NCBI GenBank assembly: GCA_945902745.1
Contig: CAMDNE010000010.1
Span: forward strand, 1-64,000
Reading direction: 5' to 3'
Length of the DNA stretch: 64,000 bases
From: Chitinophaga pinensis
Lineage (GTDB): Bacteria > Bacteroidota > Bacteroidia > Flavobacteriales_D > Crocinitomicaceae
The translations under genes and the position numbers were made by a program. Positions 10,196 to 18,891 of the stretch are shown one piece after another. The notes under the pieces were generated by a model. That model made no database searches and was not told the DNA's origin. It saw only the letters and a list, made by a program, of their open reading frames with translations. The first letter of the stretch is position 1; each line of letters begins with the position of its first letter.

Positions 10196-10310
10196 GTGGC
10201 AAAATTAGCGGAAAGATTAAGATTCTTAATAAAAATCAGAAGCAATTTGAAATTGTTCATAAGCTATTAGTAAACTGTTGATAACCTAATCAACTCAAAT
10301 TTGTTAAAAA

Positions 10311-10330
10311 ATTACCCACTATTACCCACT
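10311..10330. promoter_or_regulatory. Candidate MraZ operator, upstream pair
   Basis: A perfect tandem repeat of the 10-mer ATTACCCACT, which reads AGTGGGTAAT on the other strand. GTGGG-type boxes at helical-turn spacing upstream of mraZ are known MraZ sites in other bacteria. It lies about 46 bases upstream of the promoter -33 element. Assignment to MraZ is inferred. Confidence 0.55.
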
Positions 10331-10375
10331 TTCTTCTAATTTACTAGTTTTTTGTGAGTTTATGAAGAAAATTGA

Positions 10376-10404
10376 TTGCTTGTTTTGAAACAAAATTATC
10401 TTTG
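10376..10404 (+). promoter_or_regulatory. Promoter of the dcw cluster (mraZ)
   Basis: TTG at 10376-10378, an 18-base spacer, then TATCTTTG at 10397-10404, a full TAnnTTTG match. The mraZ start lies 80 bases downstream, leaving a leader that contains a second pair of GTGG boxes. Confidence 0.7.
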
Positions 10405-10438
10405 TGCCGTTATAATTTATCAACAATTAGAAAACTAG

Positions 10439-10454
10439 TGGTAAAAAGTGGGAG
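10439..10454. promoter_or_regulatory. Candidate MraZ operator, downstream pair
   Basis: GTGGTAAAAAGTGGGA holds two GTGG boxes 10 bases apart, in the opposite orientation to the upstream pair. It lies just after the predicted transcription start, a good place for repression of the mraZ operon by its own product. Confidence 0.5.
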
Positions 10455-10484
10455 ATTTCCATTATTTTTACCCATTATTTAGTC

Positions 10485-10943
10485 ATGGCAGGATTAGTAG
10501 GAGAATTTGAAGTAAAGGTGGACGCAAAAGGGCGTTTTTTATTTCCTTCCGGTTTACGGAAGCAGCTTTCTCCTGCGACTCAAAGAGATTTCATGTTGAA
10601 TAAAGGATTTGAAGACTGTTTGACCTTGTATCCTCTTCCAGAGTGGGAGAAGATCAGTGAAAAACTAGCTAAAATGAATTTGTTTAAGCCAAAAAATCGT
10701 ATGTTTTACCGCTTGTTTCATCAAGGGGCAAAATTGATTGCATTGGACAACGCCGGTCGAATCTTGATTCCAACAGCTCACATGGAGCGCGTAGGATTAA
10801 ATCAAGATGTGATGCTTATTGCATACAACGACCGTATTGAAATTTGGGATAAGTCTAAGTACTTCGATGTTATCGAAGGCAACATGGCGGACTTCGCTGA
10901 TTTGGCGGATGAAGTAATGGGTGACTTAGATGATGGAGAATAG
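10485..10943 (+). CDS. mraZ: MraZ transcriptional regulator of the dcw cluster
   Basis: DNA-binding protein that usually represses its own division/cell-wall operon. The 152 residues hold two AbrB-like (SpoVT/MraZ) half-domains, each with the DxxxR signature: VDAKGRFLFPSGLRKQL at 12-28 and LDNAGRILIPTAHMERV at 86-102. The C-terminal tail is acidic. It is the first gene of the dcw cluster, preceded by a promoter flanked by candidate MraZ boxes. Its end overlaps rsmH by 14 bases, or 11 if the second ATG of rsmH is used. Confidence 0.96.
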   Translation: MAGLVGEFEVKVDAKGRFLFPSGLRKQLSPATQRDFMLNKGFEDCLTLYPLPEWEKISEKLAKMNLFKPKNRMFYRLFHQGAKLIALDNAGRILIPTAHMERVGLNQDVMLIAYNDRIEIWDKSKYFDVIEGNMADFADLADEVMGDLDDGE

Positions 10944-11847
10944 TACTACGTATCACATACCGGTAATGTTAGATGAATGCATCGAGGGATTGAATATCAA
11001 TCCAGATGGCATTTATGTGGATGTCACATTCGGTGGTGGCGGACATTCAAGAGAGATTTACAAAAAATTAAGTAGCAAAGGAAAACTGATTGTATTTGAT
11101 CAAGATCCTGATGCAAAAGCAAATGCTTGGGAAGCAGATAATTTTTATTTTATCGCTGCCAATTTTGCCTACATGGCCAATCATTTGCGAATGATGGGAA
11201 TCAAACACGTTGATGGAATTCTGGCTGATTTAGGTGTTTCGTCTCATCAGTTTGATATTGAATCTCGTGGTTTTTCTATTCGTGCTGATGCTCCTTTAGA
11301 TATGCGAATGAATAAGTCAGGCGAGTTATCTGCTTTTACAGTTGTAAATGAATACGACGAACGCGAATTGATTAAGATTTTCAGAACCTTCGGTGAATTA
11401 CCAAATGCACGGAAAATCACGGATCAAATCATGAAAAATCGTGCTTCTAAAAAGATAAAAACGACCAATCAATTAATGGAAATTTTGGGGAATTGTGCTC
11501 CTAAATTTAAAGAACATAAGTTTTTCGCTCAAGTTTTTCAAGCCATCCGAATTGAAGTGAACCAAGAATTAGAAGTGTTAAAATCATTCCTGGAACAAAC
11601 AGAAGAATGCATAAAACCGAAGGGAAGACTAGTAGTTATGTCCTACCATTCTTTGGAAGACAGACTTGTGAAAAATTACATGAAACGTGGGTCTATTCAC
11701 GGCGAAATAACCAAAGATTTTTTTGGAAATGTTTTGAAACCTTTTAATGAGGTAAATAGGCATCCAATTGTTGCCGTTGAAGAAGAAATTGAAAGAAATA
11801 CTAGAGCAAGAAGTGCCAAACTTAGAATAGCAGAACGGAATGGCTGA
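10930..11847 (+). CDS. rsmH: 16S rRNA (cytosine(1402)-N(4))-methyltransferase
   Basis: Methylates N4 of C1402 in the P site of 16S rRNA using S-adenosylmethionine. The 305-residue protein has the SAM-binding motif YVDVTFGGGGHSREI near 28-42, DGILADLGVSSHQFD near 97, the inserted helical domain of the family, and the C-terminal VMSYHSLEDRLVKNYM. Two ATGs three bases apart (10930, 10933) are both possible starts. It overlaps both mraZ and ftsL, which fits coupled translation in the cluster. Confidence 0.97.
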   Translation: MMENSTTYHIPVMLDECIEGLNINPDGIYVDVTFGGGGHSREIYKKLSSKGKLIVFDQDPDAKANAWEADNFYFIAANFAYMANHLRMMGIKHVDGILADLGVSSHQFDIESRGFSIRADAPLDMRMNKSGELSAFTVVNEYDERELIKIFRTFGELPNARKITDQIMKNRASKKIKTTNQLMEILGNCAPKFKEHKFFAQVFQAIRIEVNQELEVLKSFLEQTEECIKPKGRLVVMSYHSLEDRLVKNYMKRGSIHGEITKDFFGNVLKPFNEVNRHPIVAVEEEIERNTRARSAKLRIAERNG

Positions 11848-12253
11848 GAATGAATTTATAGATAAAGAACAGGCTGAGAAGGAAAGCAAGAAGGTAGAAC
11901 AAAAGGTAAAGAAATCAAAGCCTAAAAGTTCTAAACCAAGTGCTTTTGCTCAGATTTTGAATGGAGATTTTTTAACACGTGAATTTGTGTTGAACAACCT
12001 CAATTTTATCTTTTTCATCATTTTATTGCTTTTACTGATTGTTGGAAAAGGATATTATGGAAAACAATTGGCAAAAGACGTTGATACTGTACAAAAGGAA
12101 TTAGATGAAATGACTGCTGATTACATCGAATCGAAAGCAAAATTAGAGGTAGTTACAAGACGATACCGATTAGTAGAAAAATTAGGGCCAAGAGGATTAA
12201 AAGAATCAGAGAATACGATCAAAGTGATTCAAATGAAAAAAGCAAAAAATTGA
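11840..12253 (+). CDS. ftsL: FtsL-like divisome protein
   Basis: A 137-residue bitopic membrane protein in the position where ftsL always lies, between rsmH and ftsI. A charged cytoplasmic part (1-50, Lys/Glu/Ser-rich), one membrane helix at about 52-69 (LNNLNFIFFIILLLLLIVG) and a periplasmic coiled coil (KQLAKDVDTVQKELDEMTA) match the FtsL plan. Its role would be in the FtsQ-FtsB-FtsL complex that activates septal synthesis. Sequence identity within the family is low, so the name rests mostly on topology and place. It overlaps rsmH by eight bases. Confidence 0.8.
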   Translation: MAENEFIDKEQAEKESKKVEQKVKKSKPKSSKPSAFAQILNGDFLTREFVLNNLNFIFFIILLLLLIVGKGYYGKQLAKDVDTVQKELDEMTADYIESKAKLEVVTRRYRLVEKLGPRGLKESENTIKVIQMKKAKN

Positions 12254-12254
12254 A

Positions 12255-14354
12255 ATGAGTGAAAAAAAAGACATATTCTGGAGGGCGTATCTGATTTATT
12301 TCGGATTCGTGCTGATTATGTTGATTGTTTTATTTAAAACGGTCTCAATTCAATTTGATGGTGGTAGAAATGTCTTCTCTTCAACTGAAGAAAAAATGCC
12401 GATTCGGACAGTAAAAAGAACACCTCGAAAAGGGCAAATTTTAGATGTCAATTATACACCTTTGGTTACTTCGGTTTCTTACTATGACATTCACATGGAC
12501 GCAACCGTCCCAAAACAAAAAATATTTGATGCTGAGGTTACAGATTTGGCCAGAGGATTGGCAAAAATATACCCTTCTAAAACGGCTAGAGAATATGAAA
12601 ATTCAATTCGAACAGCAAGAAATAGAGGAAGTAGGTATTTGTTAATTCGCAATAAAGTTACAAATGATGAACGTAAAACGTTAAGAAATCTTCCAATTTT
12701 CAAATTAGGAAGATTGAAAGGTGGGTTGATTGATAATGAAGAAACAATTATTAGAAAACGACCATTTGGTGGATTAATGAGCAGAACATTAGGGTATTAT
12801 CAAAATAATGGAAGAGATACGTTAGCTGTTGGAATAGAAGGCGCTTATATTAATTATTTAAATGGTGAGCCTGGTTATGAAATTGAACAAAGAATTTCTA
12901 CAGGTTGGAAAAAAACAGGTCAAATAGTAAAAGAAGCAGTTGAAGGCGCTGATGTAGTCACTTCAATTGACAAAGAAATTCAAGAAGTTGCTCATTCAGA
13001 ATTAGAACGGCAATTAAAATCTCAAGGGGCAAAAAGAGGCTGTGTTGTTGTGATGGATGTTAAAACAGGCTTCGTTAAAGCAATTGTCAACTTATCGCAA
13101 ACCAAAAATGGCGATTACGCTGAGCAATTTAATCAAGCAATTGGTGGAAGAGAAGTTCCAGGTTCAACATTCAAGCTTGCATCATTAATGGCCGCATTAG
13201 AAGATGAAAAAATTAATATCAATGATACTGTAAATGCTTCAGGATATTATAAGTTTCCCGGAAAAACTTTTGAAGACGCCCATAAAGGTGGATATGGCAG
13301 AATTACCATAAAAAGAGCTTTCGAAAAATCATCTAATGTTATTACACAAGTTATTTATAGAGCATATAGAGATGAACCTCAGGCATTGATTGACCGATTG
13401 GATCAGTTTGGATTAACAGAGAAATTGGGAATCGAATTAGAAGGTGAGGCAGAACCTGTGGTTTATAGACCTGGTTCAACTAATTGGAACCGATTGACAC
13501 TTGCTTCTATGGCAATAGGATATGAAGTACTGCAAACACCTTTACAAACCTTGGCTTTCTATAATGCTGTGGCCAACAACGGCAAATTTGTTAGACCACA
13601 ATTTGTAAAGGAAATCAGAAGAGGAGCAGAAACGGTAAAGGTTTTTAACCCTGTTGTTATACGTGAGAAAATTTGTTCGGAAAGTACATTGAACATTATG
13701 AAAAGTTGCCTTGAAGGGGTAATGAAAGATGGCGGAACTGGTTCAAAATTAATTTCATCGCAATTTTCAATCGCAGGAAAAACAGGAACAGCTAGAATTC
13801 ATAATGACCAAGGTAAATATGGTGAAAAAGGTCAAGAAACATATCAAGCATCATTCGTAGGTTATTTTCCTGCGGATAACCCAATTTATTCTTGTATTGT
13901 AGTGGTTTCTGCTCCTTCCAAAGATATTTATGGTGCAGTTGTTTCTGGAACTGTGTTCGCAGCTATCGCTAACAAAGTTTATGCTTCAACATTAGCGTAT
14001 CACCCAGCAATTAATTCAGGAAAAAGAATTAATAAAGCACCGATTTCATTGAGTGGAAATCGGTATGATTTGATAAATGTATTTAAACGATTAGGGGTTG
14101 ATTTTACTGTGAAGGAAGATGGTGAATGGTTCAATACTAAAAAAGATTCTACACATGTTGAACTTCAAAAAAAATCAATCAATAAAAATTCTGTTCCAAA
14201 TGTGATTGGTTTGAGCGCCAAAGATGCAGTTTACTTAATTGAATCAAAAGGAATGTCGGCTCACATAAGTGGTTATGGAAAAGTTGTTAAACAATCTATT
14301 CCATCTGGAAAACCTTTGTTCAGAGGTGGTGTAATTGAATTGAAATTAGATTAA
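12255..14354 (+). CDS. ftsI: Septal peptidoglycan transpeptidase FtsI (PBP3) with PASTA domain
   Basis: Cross-links septal peptidoglycan in the periplasm. The 699-residue class B penicillin-binding protein has one N-terminal membrane helix (about 13-33), a PBP dimerisation domain, and a transpeptidase domain with the catalytic STFK at about 303-306, KSSN at about 357 and KTGT at about 509. A C-terminal PASTA domain (VPNVIGLSAKDAVYLIESKG) starts near 645. E. coli FtsI lacks PASTA, but it is common in Bacteroidota. It starts one base after ftsL ends and shares one base with murE. Confidence 0.95.
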   Translation: MSEKKDIFWRAYLIYFGFVLIMLIVLFKTVSIQFDGGRNVFSSTEEKMPIRTVKRTPRKGQILDVNYTPLVTSVSYYDIHMDATVPKQKIFDAEVTDLARGLAKIYPSKTAREYENSIRTARNRGSRYLLIRNKVTNDERKTLRNLPIFKLGRLKGGLIDNEETIIRKRPFGGLMSRTLGYYQNNGRDTLAVGIEGAYINYLNGEPGYEIEQRISTGWKKTGQIVKEAVEGADVVTSIDKEIQEVAHSELERQLKSQGAKRGCVVVMDVKTGFVKAIVNLSQTKNGDYAEQFNQAIGGREVPGSTFKLASLMAALEDEKININDTVNASGYYKFPGKTFEDAHKGGYGRITIKRAFEKSSNVITQVIYRAYRDEPQALIDRLDQFGLTEKLGIELEGEAEPVVYRPGSTNWNRLTLASMAIGYEVLQTPLQTLAFYNAVANNGKFVRPQFVKEIRRGAETVKVFNPVVIREKICSESTLNIMKSCLEGVMKDGGTGSKLISSQFSIAGKTGTARIHNDQGKYGEKGQETYQASFVGYFPADNPIYSCIVVVSAPSKDIYGAVVSGTVFAAIANKVYASTLAYHPAINSGKRINKAPISLSGNRYDLINVFKRLGVDFTVKEDGEWFNTKKDSTHVELQKKSINKNSVPNVIGLSAKDAVYLIESKGMSAHISGYGKVVKQSIPSGKPLFRGGVIELKLD

Positions 14355-15817
14355 TGGAAAGAAAAGTTGCTGATATAATTAAAAGTCTTACCATTTTAAA
14401 ACAAAGTGGGTCACTTGACGTGCAGGTTTCTGAAATCGTTTTTGATTCAAGAAATGCAAAGAAAGGAAGTGCATTTGTTGCTGTAAAAGGTGTGAGTGCT
14501 GATGGACATGATTTTATTCCTAAAGTAATCGAAGCTGGATGTTCTGTTATTATTTCTGAAAATGAAGTTGTTGTTCCTGCAAATGTTACACTAATTATTA
14601 CTGATAATTCGTCAAAAGCGTTAGCATTGATGGCCAATAATTTCTATGATGAACCATCCAAGAAATTGAAACTTGTTGGAGTAACTGGAACGAATGGTAA
14701 AACGACGACAACAACTCTTTTATTTAATTTGTACACCAAACTTGGGTATCACTGCGGATTGCTTTCAACGGTTGTAAATAAAATTGGGGACAAAAATATT
14801 CCTTCAACTCATACTACGCCTGATCCAGTTTCTCTAAATGCGCTTTTGGCTCAAATGGTCAATGAAGGTTGTTCACATTGTTTCATGGAGGTAAGTTCAC
14901 ACGCAATTCATCAACACAGAATTACTGGTTTGTCATTCGTTGGAGGAGTTTTTACAAATATCACACACGACCATTTAGATTACCATAAAACATTTGCGGA
15001 ATATATCACTGTTAAAAAAGCCTTCTTCGATAATCTTGGAAAAGATGCTTTTGCATTGACAAATGTTGACGATAAAAATGGAATGGTCATGCTCCAAAAT
15101 ACGGCAGCATCCAAACATTCGTATTCATTAAAATCTCCGTCTGACTTTAAAGTTAAAGTTGTTGAAAATCAATTTTCCGGATTGGTATTGAATATCAACG
15201 GAATTGAAATTTGGACACGCTTAATTGGTGATTTTAATGCCTATAATTTATTGGCAGTATACAGCGTGAGTCAATTACTTGGTGAAGATTCAACCGAAGT
15301 ATTAACAGCTATTAGCACGCTTGAATCTGTTGAAGGTCGATTCCAATATTTCCAAAGTGATACAGGGATTATTGCCATCGTTGATTATGCGCATACACCA
15401 GATGCTTTGGAAAACGTATTGAAGACGATTGCAAATATTCGTACTAAAAACGAGACTGTTTATACAGTAATTGGCTGTGGTGGTGATCGCGATAAAACAA
15501 AACGTCCAGAAATGGCTGCCATTGCATGCGAAAGAAGTGATAAAGTGATTTTGACGTCAGACAATCCTCGTTCAGAGGATCCAAATACTATTCTTGACGA
15601 AATGATGGTAGGTGTAGAAGGTCAATATTTCAAAAAGACACTATCAATTGTAGATAGAGCGCAAGCTATTAAAACGGCTGTTTCAATGGCAGAAAAAGGC
15701 GATATCATCTTAGTTGCTGGAAAAGGCCACGAGAAATACCAAGAAATAAAAGGAGTGAAACATGACTTTGATGACATGCTAATAACAAAGGATTTATTTA
15801 AAAAACTAGAGAAATAA
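14354..15817 (+). CDS. murE: UDP-MurNAc-tripeptide synthetase MurE (meso-DAP type)
   Basis: Cytoplasmic ATP-dependent ligase that adds the third residue of the stem peptide to UDP-MurNAc-L-Ala-D-Glu. The 487 residues show the ATP-binding motif [14 protein letters not shown] near 110-123, [19 protein letters not shown], and DNPRSEDP near 403. The DNPR motif is the mark of enzymes that take meso-diaminopimelate rather than lysine, so the wall is predicted to be A1-gamma type. Start and stop overlap ftsI and mraY by one base each. Confidence 0.97.
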   Translation: MERKVADIIKSLTILKQSGSLDVQVSEIVFDSRNAKKGSAFVAVKGVSADGHDFIPKVIEAGCSVIISENEVVVPANVTLIITDNSSKALALMANNFYDEPSKKLKLVGVTGTNGKTTTTTLLFNLYTKLGYHCGLLSTVVNKIGDKNIPSTHTTPDPVSLNALLAQMVNEGCSHCFMEVSSHAIHQHRITGLSFVGGVFTNITHDHLDYHKTFAEYITVKKAFFDNLGKDAFALTNVDDKNGMVMLQNTAASKHSYSLKSPSDFKVKVVENQFSGLVLNINGIEIWTRLIGDFNAYNLLAVYSVSQLLGEDSTEVLTAISTLESVEGRFQYFQSDTGIIAIVDYAHTPDALENVLKTIANIRTKNETVYTVIGCGGDRDKTKRPEMAAIACERSDKVILTSDNPRSEDPNTILDEMMVGVEGQYFKKTLSIVDRAQAIKTAVSMAEKGDIILVAGKGHEKYQEIKGVKHDFDDMLITKDLFKKLEK

Positions 15818-17061
15818 TGCTATACTATTTATTCGACTATCTTGATTCAATGAATTTCCCTGGAGCTGGGTTATTTCAATTTATTTCTTTCAGAGCTGCA
15901 ATGGCGCTGATAACATCTTTAATTGTTTCAATCTTTTTTGGAAAGAAGATCATCAATTTATTAAGAAGACAACAAATTGGGGAAACCGTTCGTGACCTTG
16001 GTTTAGCTGGTCAAGTTGAAAAATCTGGTACACCAACAATGGGTGGATTAATCATCTTGGGAGCAATTCTTATCCCAACAATTTTGTTCGCCAAATTGCA
16101 CAACATTTATGTCATCACAATGATTGTAGCAACGATTTGGTTAGGTGTAATTGGCTTTTTGGATGATTACATCAAAGTTTTCAGAAAGAACAAAGAAGGT
16201 CTTGCTGGAAAGTCTAAAATTGTTGGTCAAATCGGTGTTGGATTAATTGTAGGTTGCATGCTTTATTTCTCAAAAGATGTAACTGTCCACAAGAGAGTTC
16301 AAGAAAATTATGTGCTGCAAGGCGACGAAGAATTTGTAACGCACGAACACCAAAATGGTAAAAACGAAAACTATAAATGGATCAAAACGGATGACATGAC
16401 AACCACAATTCCTTTTATGAAAGGAAATGAGTTTAATTACAATTGGTTGATGGGTGATTCCAATAAATCCTATGGTTGGTTGTTGTTTATTCCAATTGTG
16501 ATTTTTATTGTCATCGCAGTGTCAAATGGTGCCAATATGACGGATGGATTAGACGGATTAGCAACTGGCACATCTGCAATTATTGGTCTTGCTTTAGCCG
16601 TTTTAGCTTACGTCAGTTCGAATGCCTTTTTTGCCGATTATCTTAACGTAATGTACATTCCACTGGCAGAAGAACTAGTAATATTTATTGCTGCATTCGT
16701 TGGAGCATGTGTTGGATTCCTTTGGTATAATTCATACCCAGCTCAAGTATTTATGGGTGATACAGGAAGTTTAGCAATCGGAGGAATTATCGCTGTTTTT
16801 GCTATTGCCATCCGAAAAGAATTATTGATTCCAGTATTGTGTGGGGTGTTTCTTATTGAAAACTTATCTGTAATCATGCAGGTGGGTTATTTCAAATTTA
16901 CCAAGAAACGATTTGGCGTTGGAAAACGAATTTTCTTAATGGCGCCTTTACACCATCATTATCAAAAAACGGGAATGCATGAAGCGAAGATTGTTTCACG
17001 CTTTTGGATTATCAGTGTATTCCTAGCTGTAATTACAATTGTAACACTGAAACTACGCTAA
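15817..17061 (+). CDS. mraY: Phospho-MurNAc-pentapeptide transferase MraY
   Basis: Integral membrane enzyme that moves phospho-MurNAc-pentapeptide from UDP to undecaprenyl phosphate, giving lipid I. Signature motifs are [20 protein letters not shown] (catalytic Asp pair), [25 protein letters not shown] and [13 protein letters not shown]. At 414 residues it is longer than the usual 320-360. The excess is a hydrophilic stretch at about 155-225 ([20 protein letters not shown]) between two membrane helices, probably periplasmic, as seen in other Bacteroidota. It overlaps murE by one base. Confidence 0.97.
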   Translation: MLYYLFDYLDSMNFPGAGLFQFISFRAAMALITSLIVSIFFGKKIINLLRRQQIGETVRDLGLAGQVEKSGTPTMGGLIILGAILIPTILFAKLHNIYVITMIVATIWLGVIGFLDDYIKVFRKNKEGLAGKSKIVGQIGVGLIVGCMLYFSKDVTVHKRVQENYVLQGDEEFVTHEHQNGKNENYKWIKTDDMTTTIPFMKGNEFNYNWLMGDSNKSYGWLLFIPIVIFIVIAVSNGANMTDGLDGLATGTSAIIGLALAVLAYVSSNAFFADYLNVMYIPLAEELVIFIAAFVGACVGFLWYNSYPAQVFMGDTGSLAIGGIIAVFAIAIRKELLIPVLCGVFLIENLSVIMQVGYFKFTKKRFGVGKRIFLMAPLHHHYQKTGMHEAKIVSRFWIISVFLAVITIVTLKLR

Positions 17062-17064
17062 AAA

Positions 17065-18408
17065 GTGCTAGGAACGAACAAAAATATCGCCATTTTAGGT
17101 GCCGGAGAAAGCGGTGTCGGTGCTGCCATTTTAGCAAAAAAAATGGGGTGGAATGTCTTCGTTTCAGATTTTGGGAAAATCAAGGATGAGTTCAAAAATC
17201 AATTGAATGAAAAGGGATTTGAGTGGGAAGAAGAAAAACATTCGGAAGACAAAATTCTAACAGCTGATTTGGTTATTAAATCTCCTGGGATTCCAGAAAA
17301 AGCACCTCTAATCAAGAAATTGAGAGAAAAAGGAGTTCAAATTATTTCTGAAATTGAGTTTGCAGGATATTATTCGAAAGCTAAAACAATTTGCATTACG
17401 GGAAGTAACGGGAAGACAACAACCAGCATGATGACTTTCCATATTTTGAAGAAAGCAGGAATCAATGTCGGATTAGCAGGTAACGTTGGAACCAGTTATG
17501 CAAAACAAGTAGCAGAAAACGACTTTGACTGGTATGTAATTGAATTGAGCTCTTTTCAATTGGATGACATGTTTAAATTCAAAGCTGATATAGCAATTCT
17601 TACCAATATTACTCCAGATCATTTGGATCGATATGACTATGAAATGCAAAACTATGTTGATTCTAAATTTCGAATCATTCAAAATCAAACAAACAGTGAT
17701 TATTTCATTTTTAACAATGATGATCCAATTATCAAAGTTGAACTTGCAAAACGCAAAATCAACGCAATTCAAGCGCCATTTTCTTTAAAAGAAGAAATTA
17801 AATATGGTGGCTTCGCAAACGAGCAACAACTAACAATAAACATAAACGAACAACTAACTATGTCAATTCACGATTTAGCACTTAAAGGGAAACACAACAC
17901 CCAAAATTCTTTGGCGTCAGGTATTGCGTCAAGAATCCTAGAAATTAGGAAAGACGTTGTAAGAGAAAGTCTAGAGGATTTCACAAATGTAGAACACCGT
18001 CTAGAATTTGTCGCAAAAGTTAATGGAATAGAATTCATTAATGATTCAAAAGCAACAAACGTAAACTCAACTTGGTTTGCCTTAGAAAGCATGGAACATC
18101 CAACAGTTTGGATCGTTGGTGGTGTAGATAAAGGAAACGATTATTCTGAGTTAATGCAATTGGTAAAAGACAAAGTGAAGTCGATCATTTGCCTTGGTGT
18201 TGATAATCAAAAATTGATTGAAGCATTTACAGGAGTTGTAGAAACGATTGTTGAAGCACGTTCTGCAATGGAAGCTGTAGCTTATGGTTACCGTTTAGCA
18301 AAAAAGGACGAAACAGTTTTATTATCTCCAGCGTGTGCTAGTTTTGATCTATTTGAAAACTACGAAGACAGAGGAAATAAATTCAAAGAAGCAGTTCGCT
18401 CATTATAA
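17065..18408 (+). CDS. murD: UDP-MurNAc-L-alanine--D-glutamate ligase MurD
   Basis: Adds D-glutamate to UDP-MurNAc-L-Ala in the cytoplasm. The 447 residues have an N-terminal UDP-binding Rossmann domain (AILGAGESGVGAAILAKKMG), the ATP motif ITGSNGKTTTSMM near 111-123, NITPDHLDRY, VEHRLEFVAKVNGIEFINDS and the C-terminal LSPACASFDLFENYEDRGN. The start is GTG at 17065, three bases after the mraY stop; an in-frame ATG at this end is missing. Confidence 0.96.
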   Translation: MLGTNKNIAILGAGESGVGAAILAKKMGWNVFVSDFGKIKDEFKNQLNEKGFEWEEEKHSEDKILTADLVIKSPGIPEKAPLIKKLREKGVQIISEIEFAGYYSKAKTICITGSNGKTTTSMMTFHILKKAGINVGLAGNVGTSYAKQVAENDFDWYVIELSSFQLDDMFKFKADIAILTNITPDHLDRYDYEMQNYVDSKFRIIQNQTNSDYFIFNNDDPIIKVELAKRKINAIQAPFSLKEEIKYGGFANEQQLTININEQLTMSIHDLALKGKHNTQNSLASGIASRILEIRKDVVRESLEDFTNVEHRLEFVAKVNGIEFINDSKATNVNSTWFALESMEHPTVWIVGGVDKGNDYSELMQLVKDKVKSIICLGVDNQKLIEAFTGVVETIVEARSAMEAVAYGYRLAKKDETVLLSPACASFDLFENYEDRGNKFKEAVRSL

Positions 18409-18417
18409 TTAAAATCC

Positions 18418-18891
18418 ATGAACGAGAAATTGAATATTAAAGTAGAAGACCGATTGCTTGAAGCAAGAAAGGAAGGCTTGCGTCAATTTCACGAAACTTC
18501 TATGCGTCCGCATGGAAAATTATGGGGAATGGATGTCTTCTCATGGAGAAATCCGAATGCGAATTTGATTTCAAATACCTTGCATTCATTTCCTTTTCCT
18601 GTTATTTGGATTGGAAATGGTTCAACCATTATCGATGCAATTAGTGAAGAAGAACATGTTTTAGTAAACCTTCATTCAATCATTGCATACGACTTTAATG
18701 TTTTCAATTTAAAGGATGAATGGTTGACTCAAATTAAAAATTGTGCGGGTACAGAAACAGTTGAGCAAACATTCGAATTTCTTAAAATGTTCAAAGCACC
18801 ACAAACTGTTTTGATGTTTACAGCTGCTGGAGAAAAGCAAGAAGAAAACACAAAAGTTTTTGAAGATTATTTAAAACTGGTTCAACTTTAA
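18418..18891 (+). CDS. Unrecognised 157-residue protein within the dcw cluster
   Basis: A soluble-looking protein with no signal peptide or membrane helix. I do not recognise a family. Visible features are an Arg/His-containing N-terminus (EGLRQFHETSMRPHGKLWGM), a hydrophobic strand pattern (FPFPVIWIGNGSTIIDAIS), one Cys (IKNCAG) and a C-terminal segment KAPQTVLMFTAAGE that faintly recalls the last strand of Mur ligases. It lies 9 bases after murD and its stop overlaps the ftsW start by one base, so it is translated as part of the cluster. Codon use looks like that of its neighbours. A role in wall synthesis or division is inferred from place alone. Confidence 0.8.
   Translation: MNEKLNIKVEDRLLEARKEGLRQFHETSMRPHGKLWGMDVFSWRNPNANLISNTLHSFPFPVIWIGNGSTIIDAISEEEHVLVNLHSIIAYDFNVFNLKDEWLTQIKNCAGTETVEQTFEFLKMFKAPQTVLMFTAAGEKQEENTKVFEDYLKLVQL

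Larger units (their letters stand above)
10196..10484. other. Intergenic control region between the DMT transporter and mraZ
   Basis: 289 bases without a gene, between divergent genes. It contains the dcw promoter and the candidate MraZ sites, listed separately, and a possible -7 element for the leftward transporter at 10200-10207. No RNA gene is seen. Confidence 0.6.

Noticed and set aside
18418-18891. The 157-residue dcw gene as a broken MurD or MurF remnant.
   Set aside because: It has its own start, no ATP-binding motif or ligase core, and tight coupling to ftsW. The likeness to a Mur C-terminus is too weak to call a fragment.
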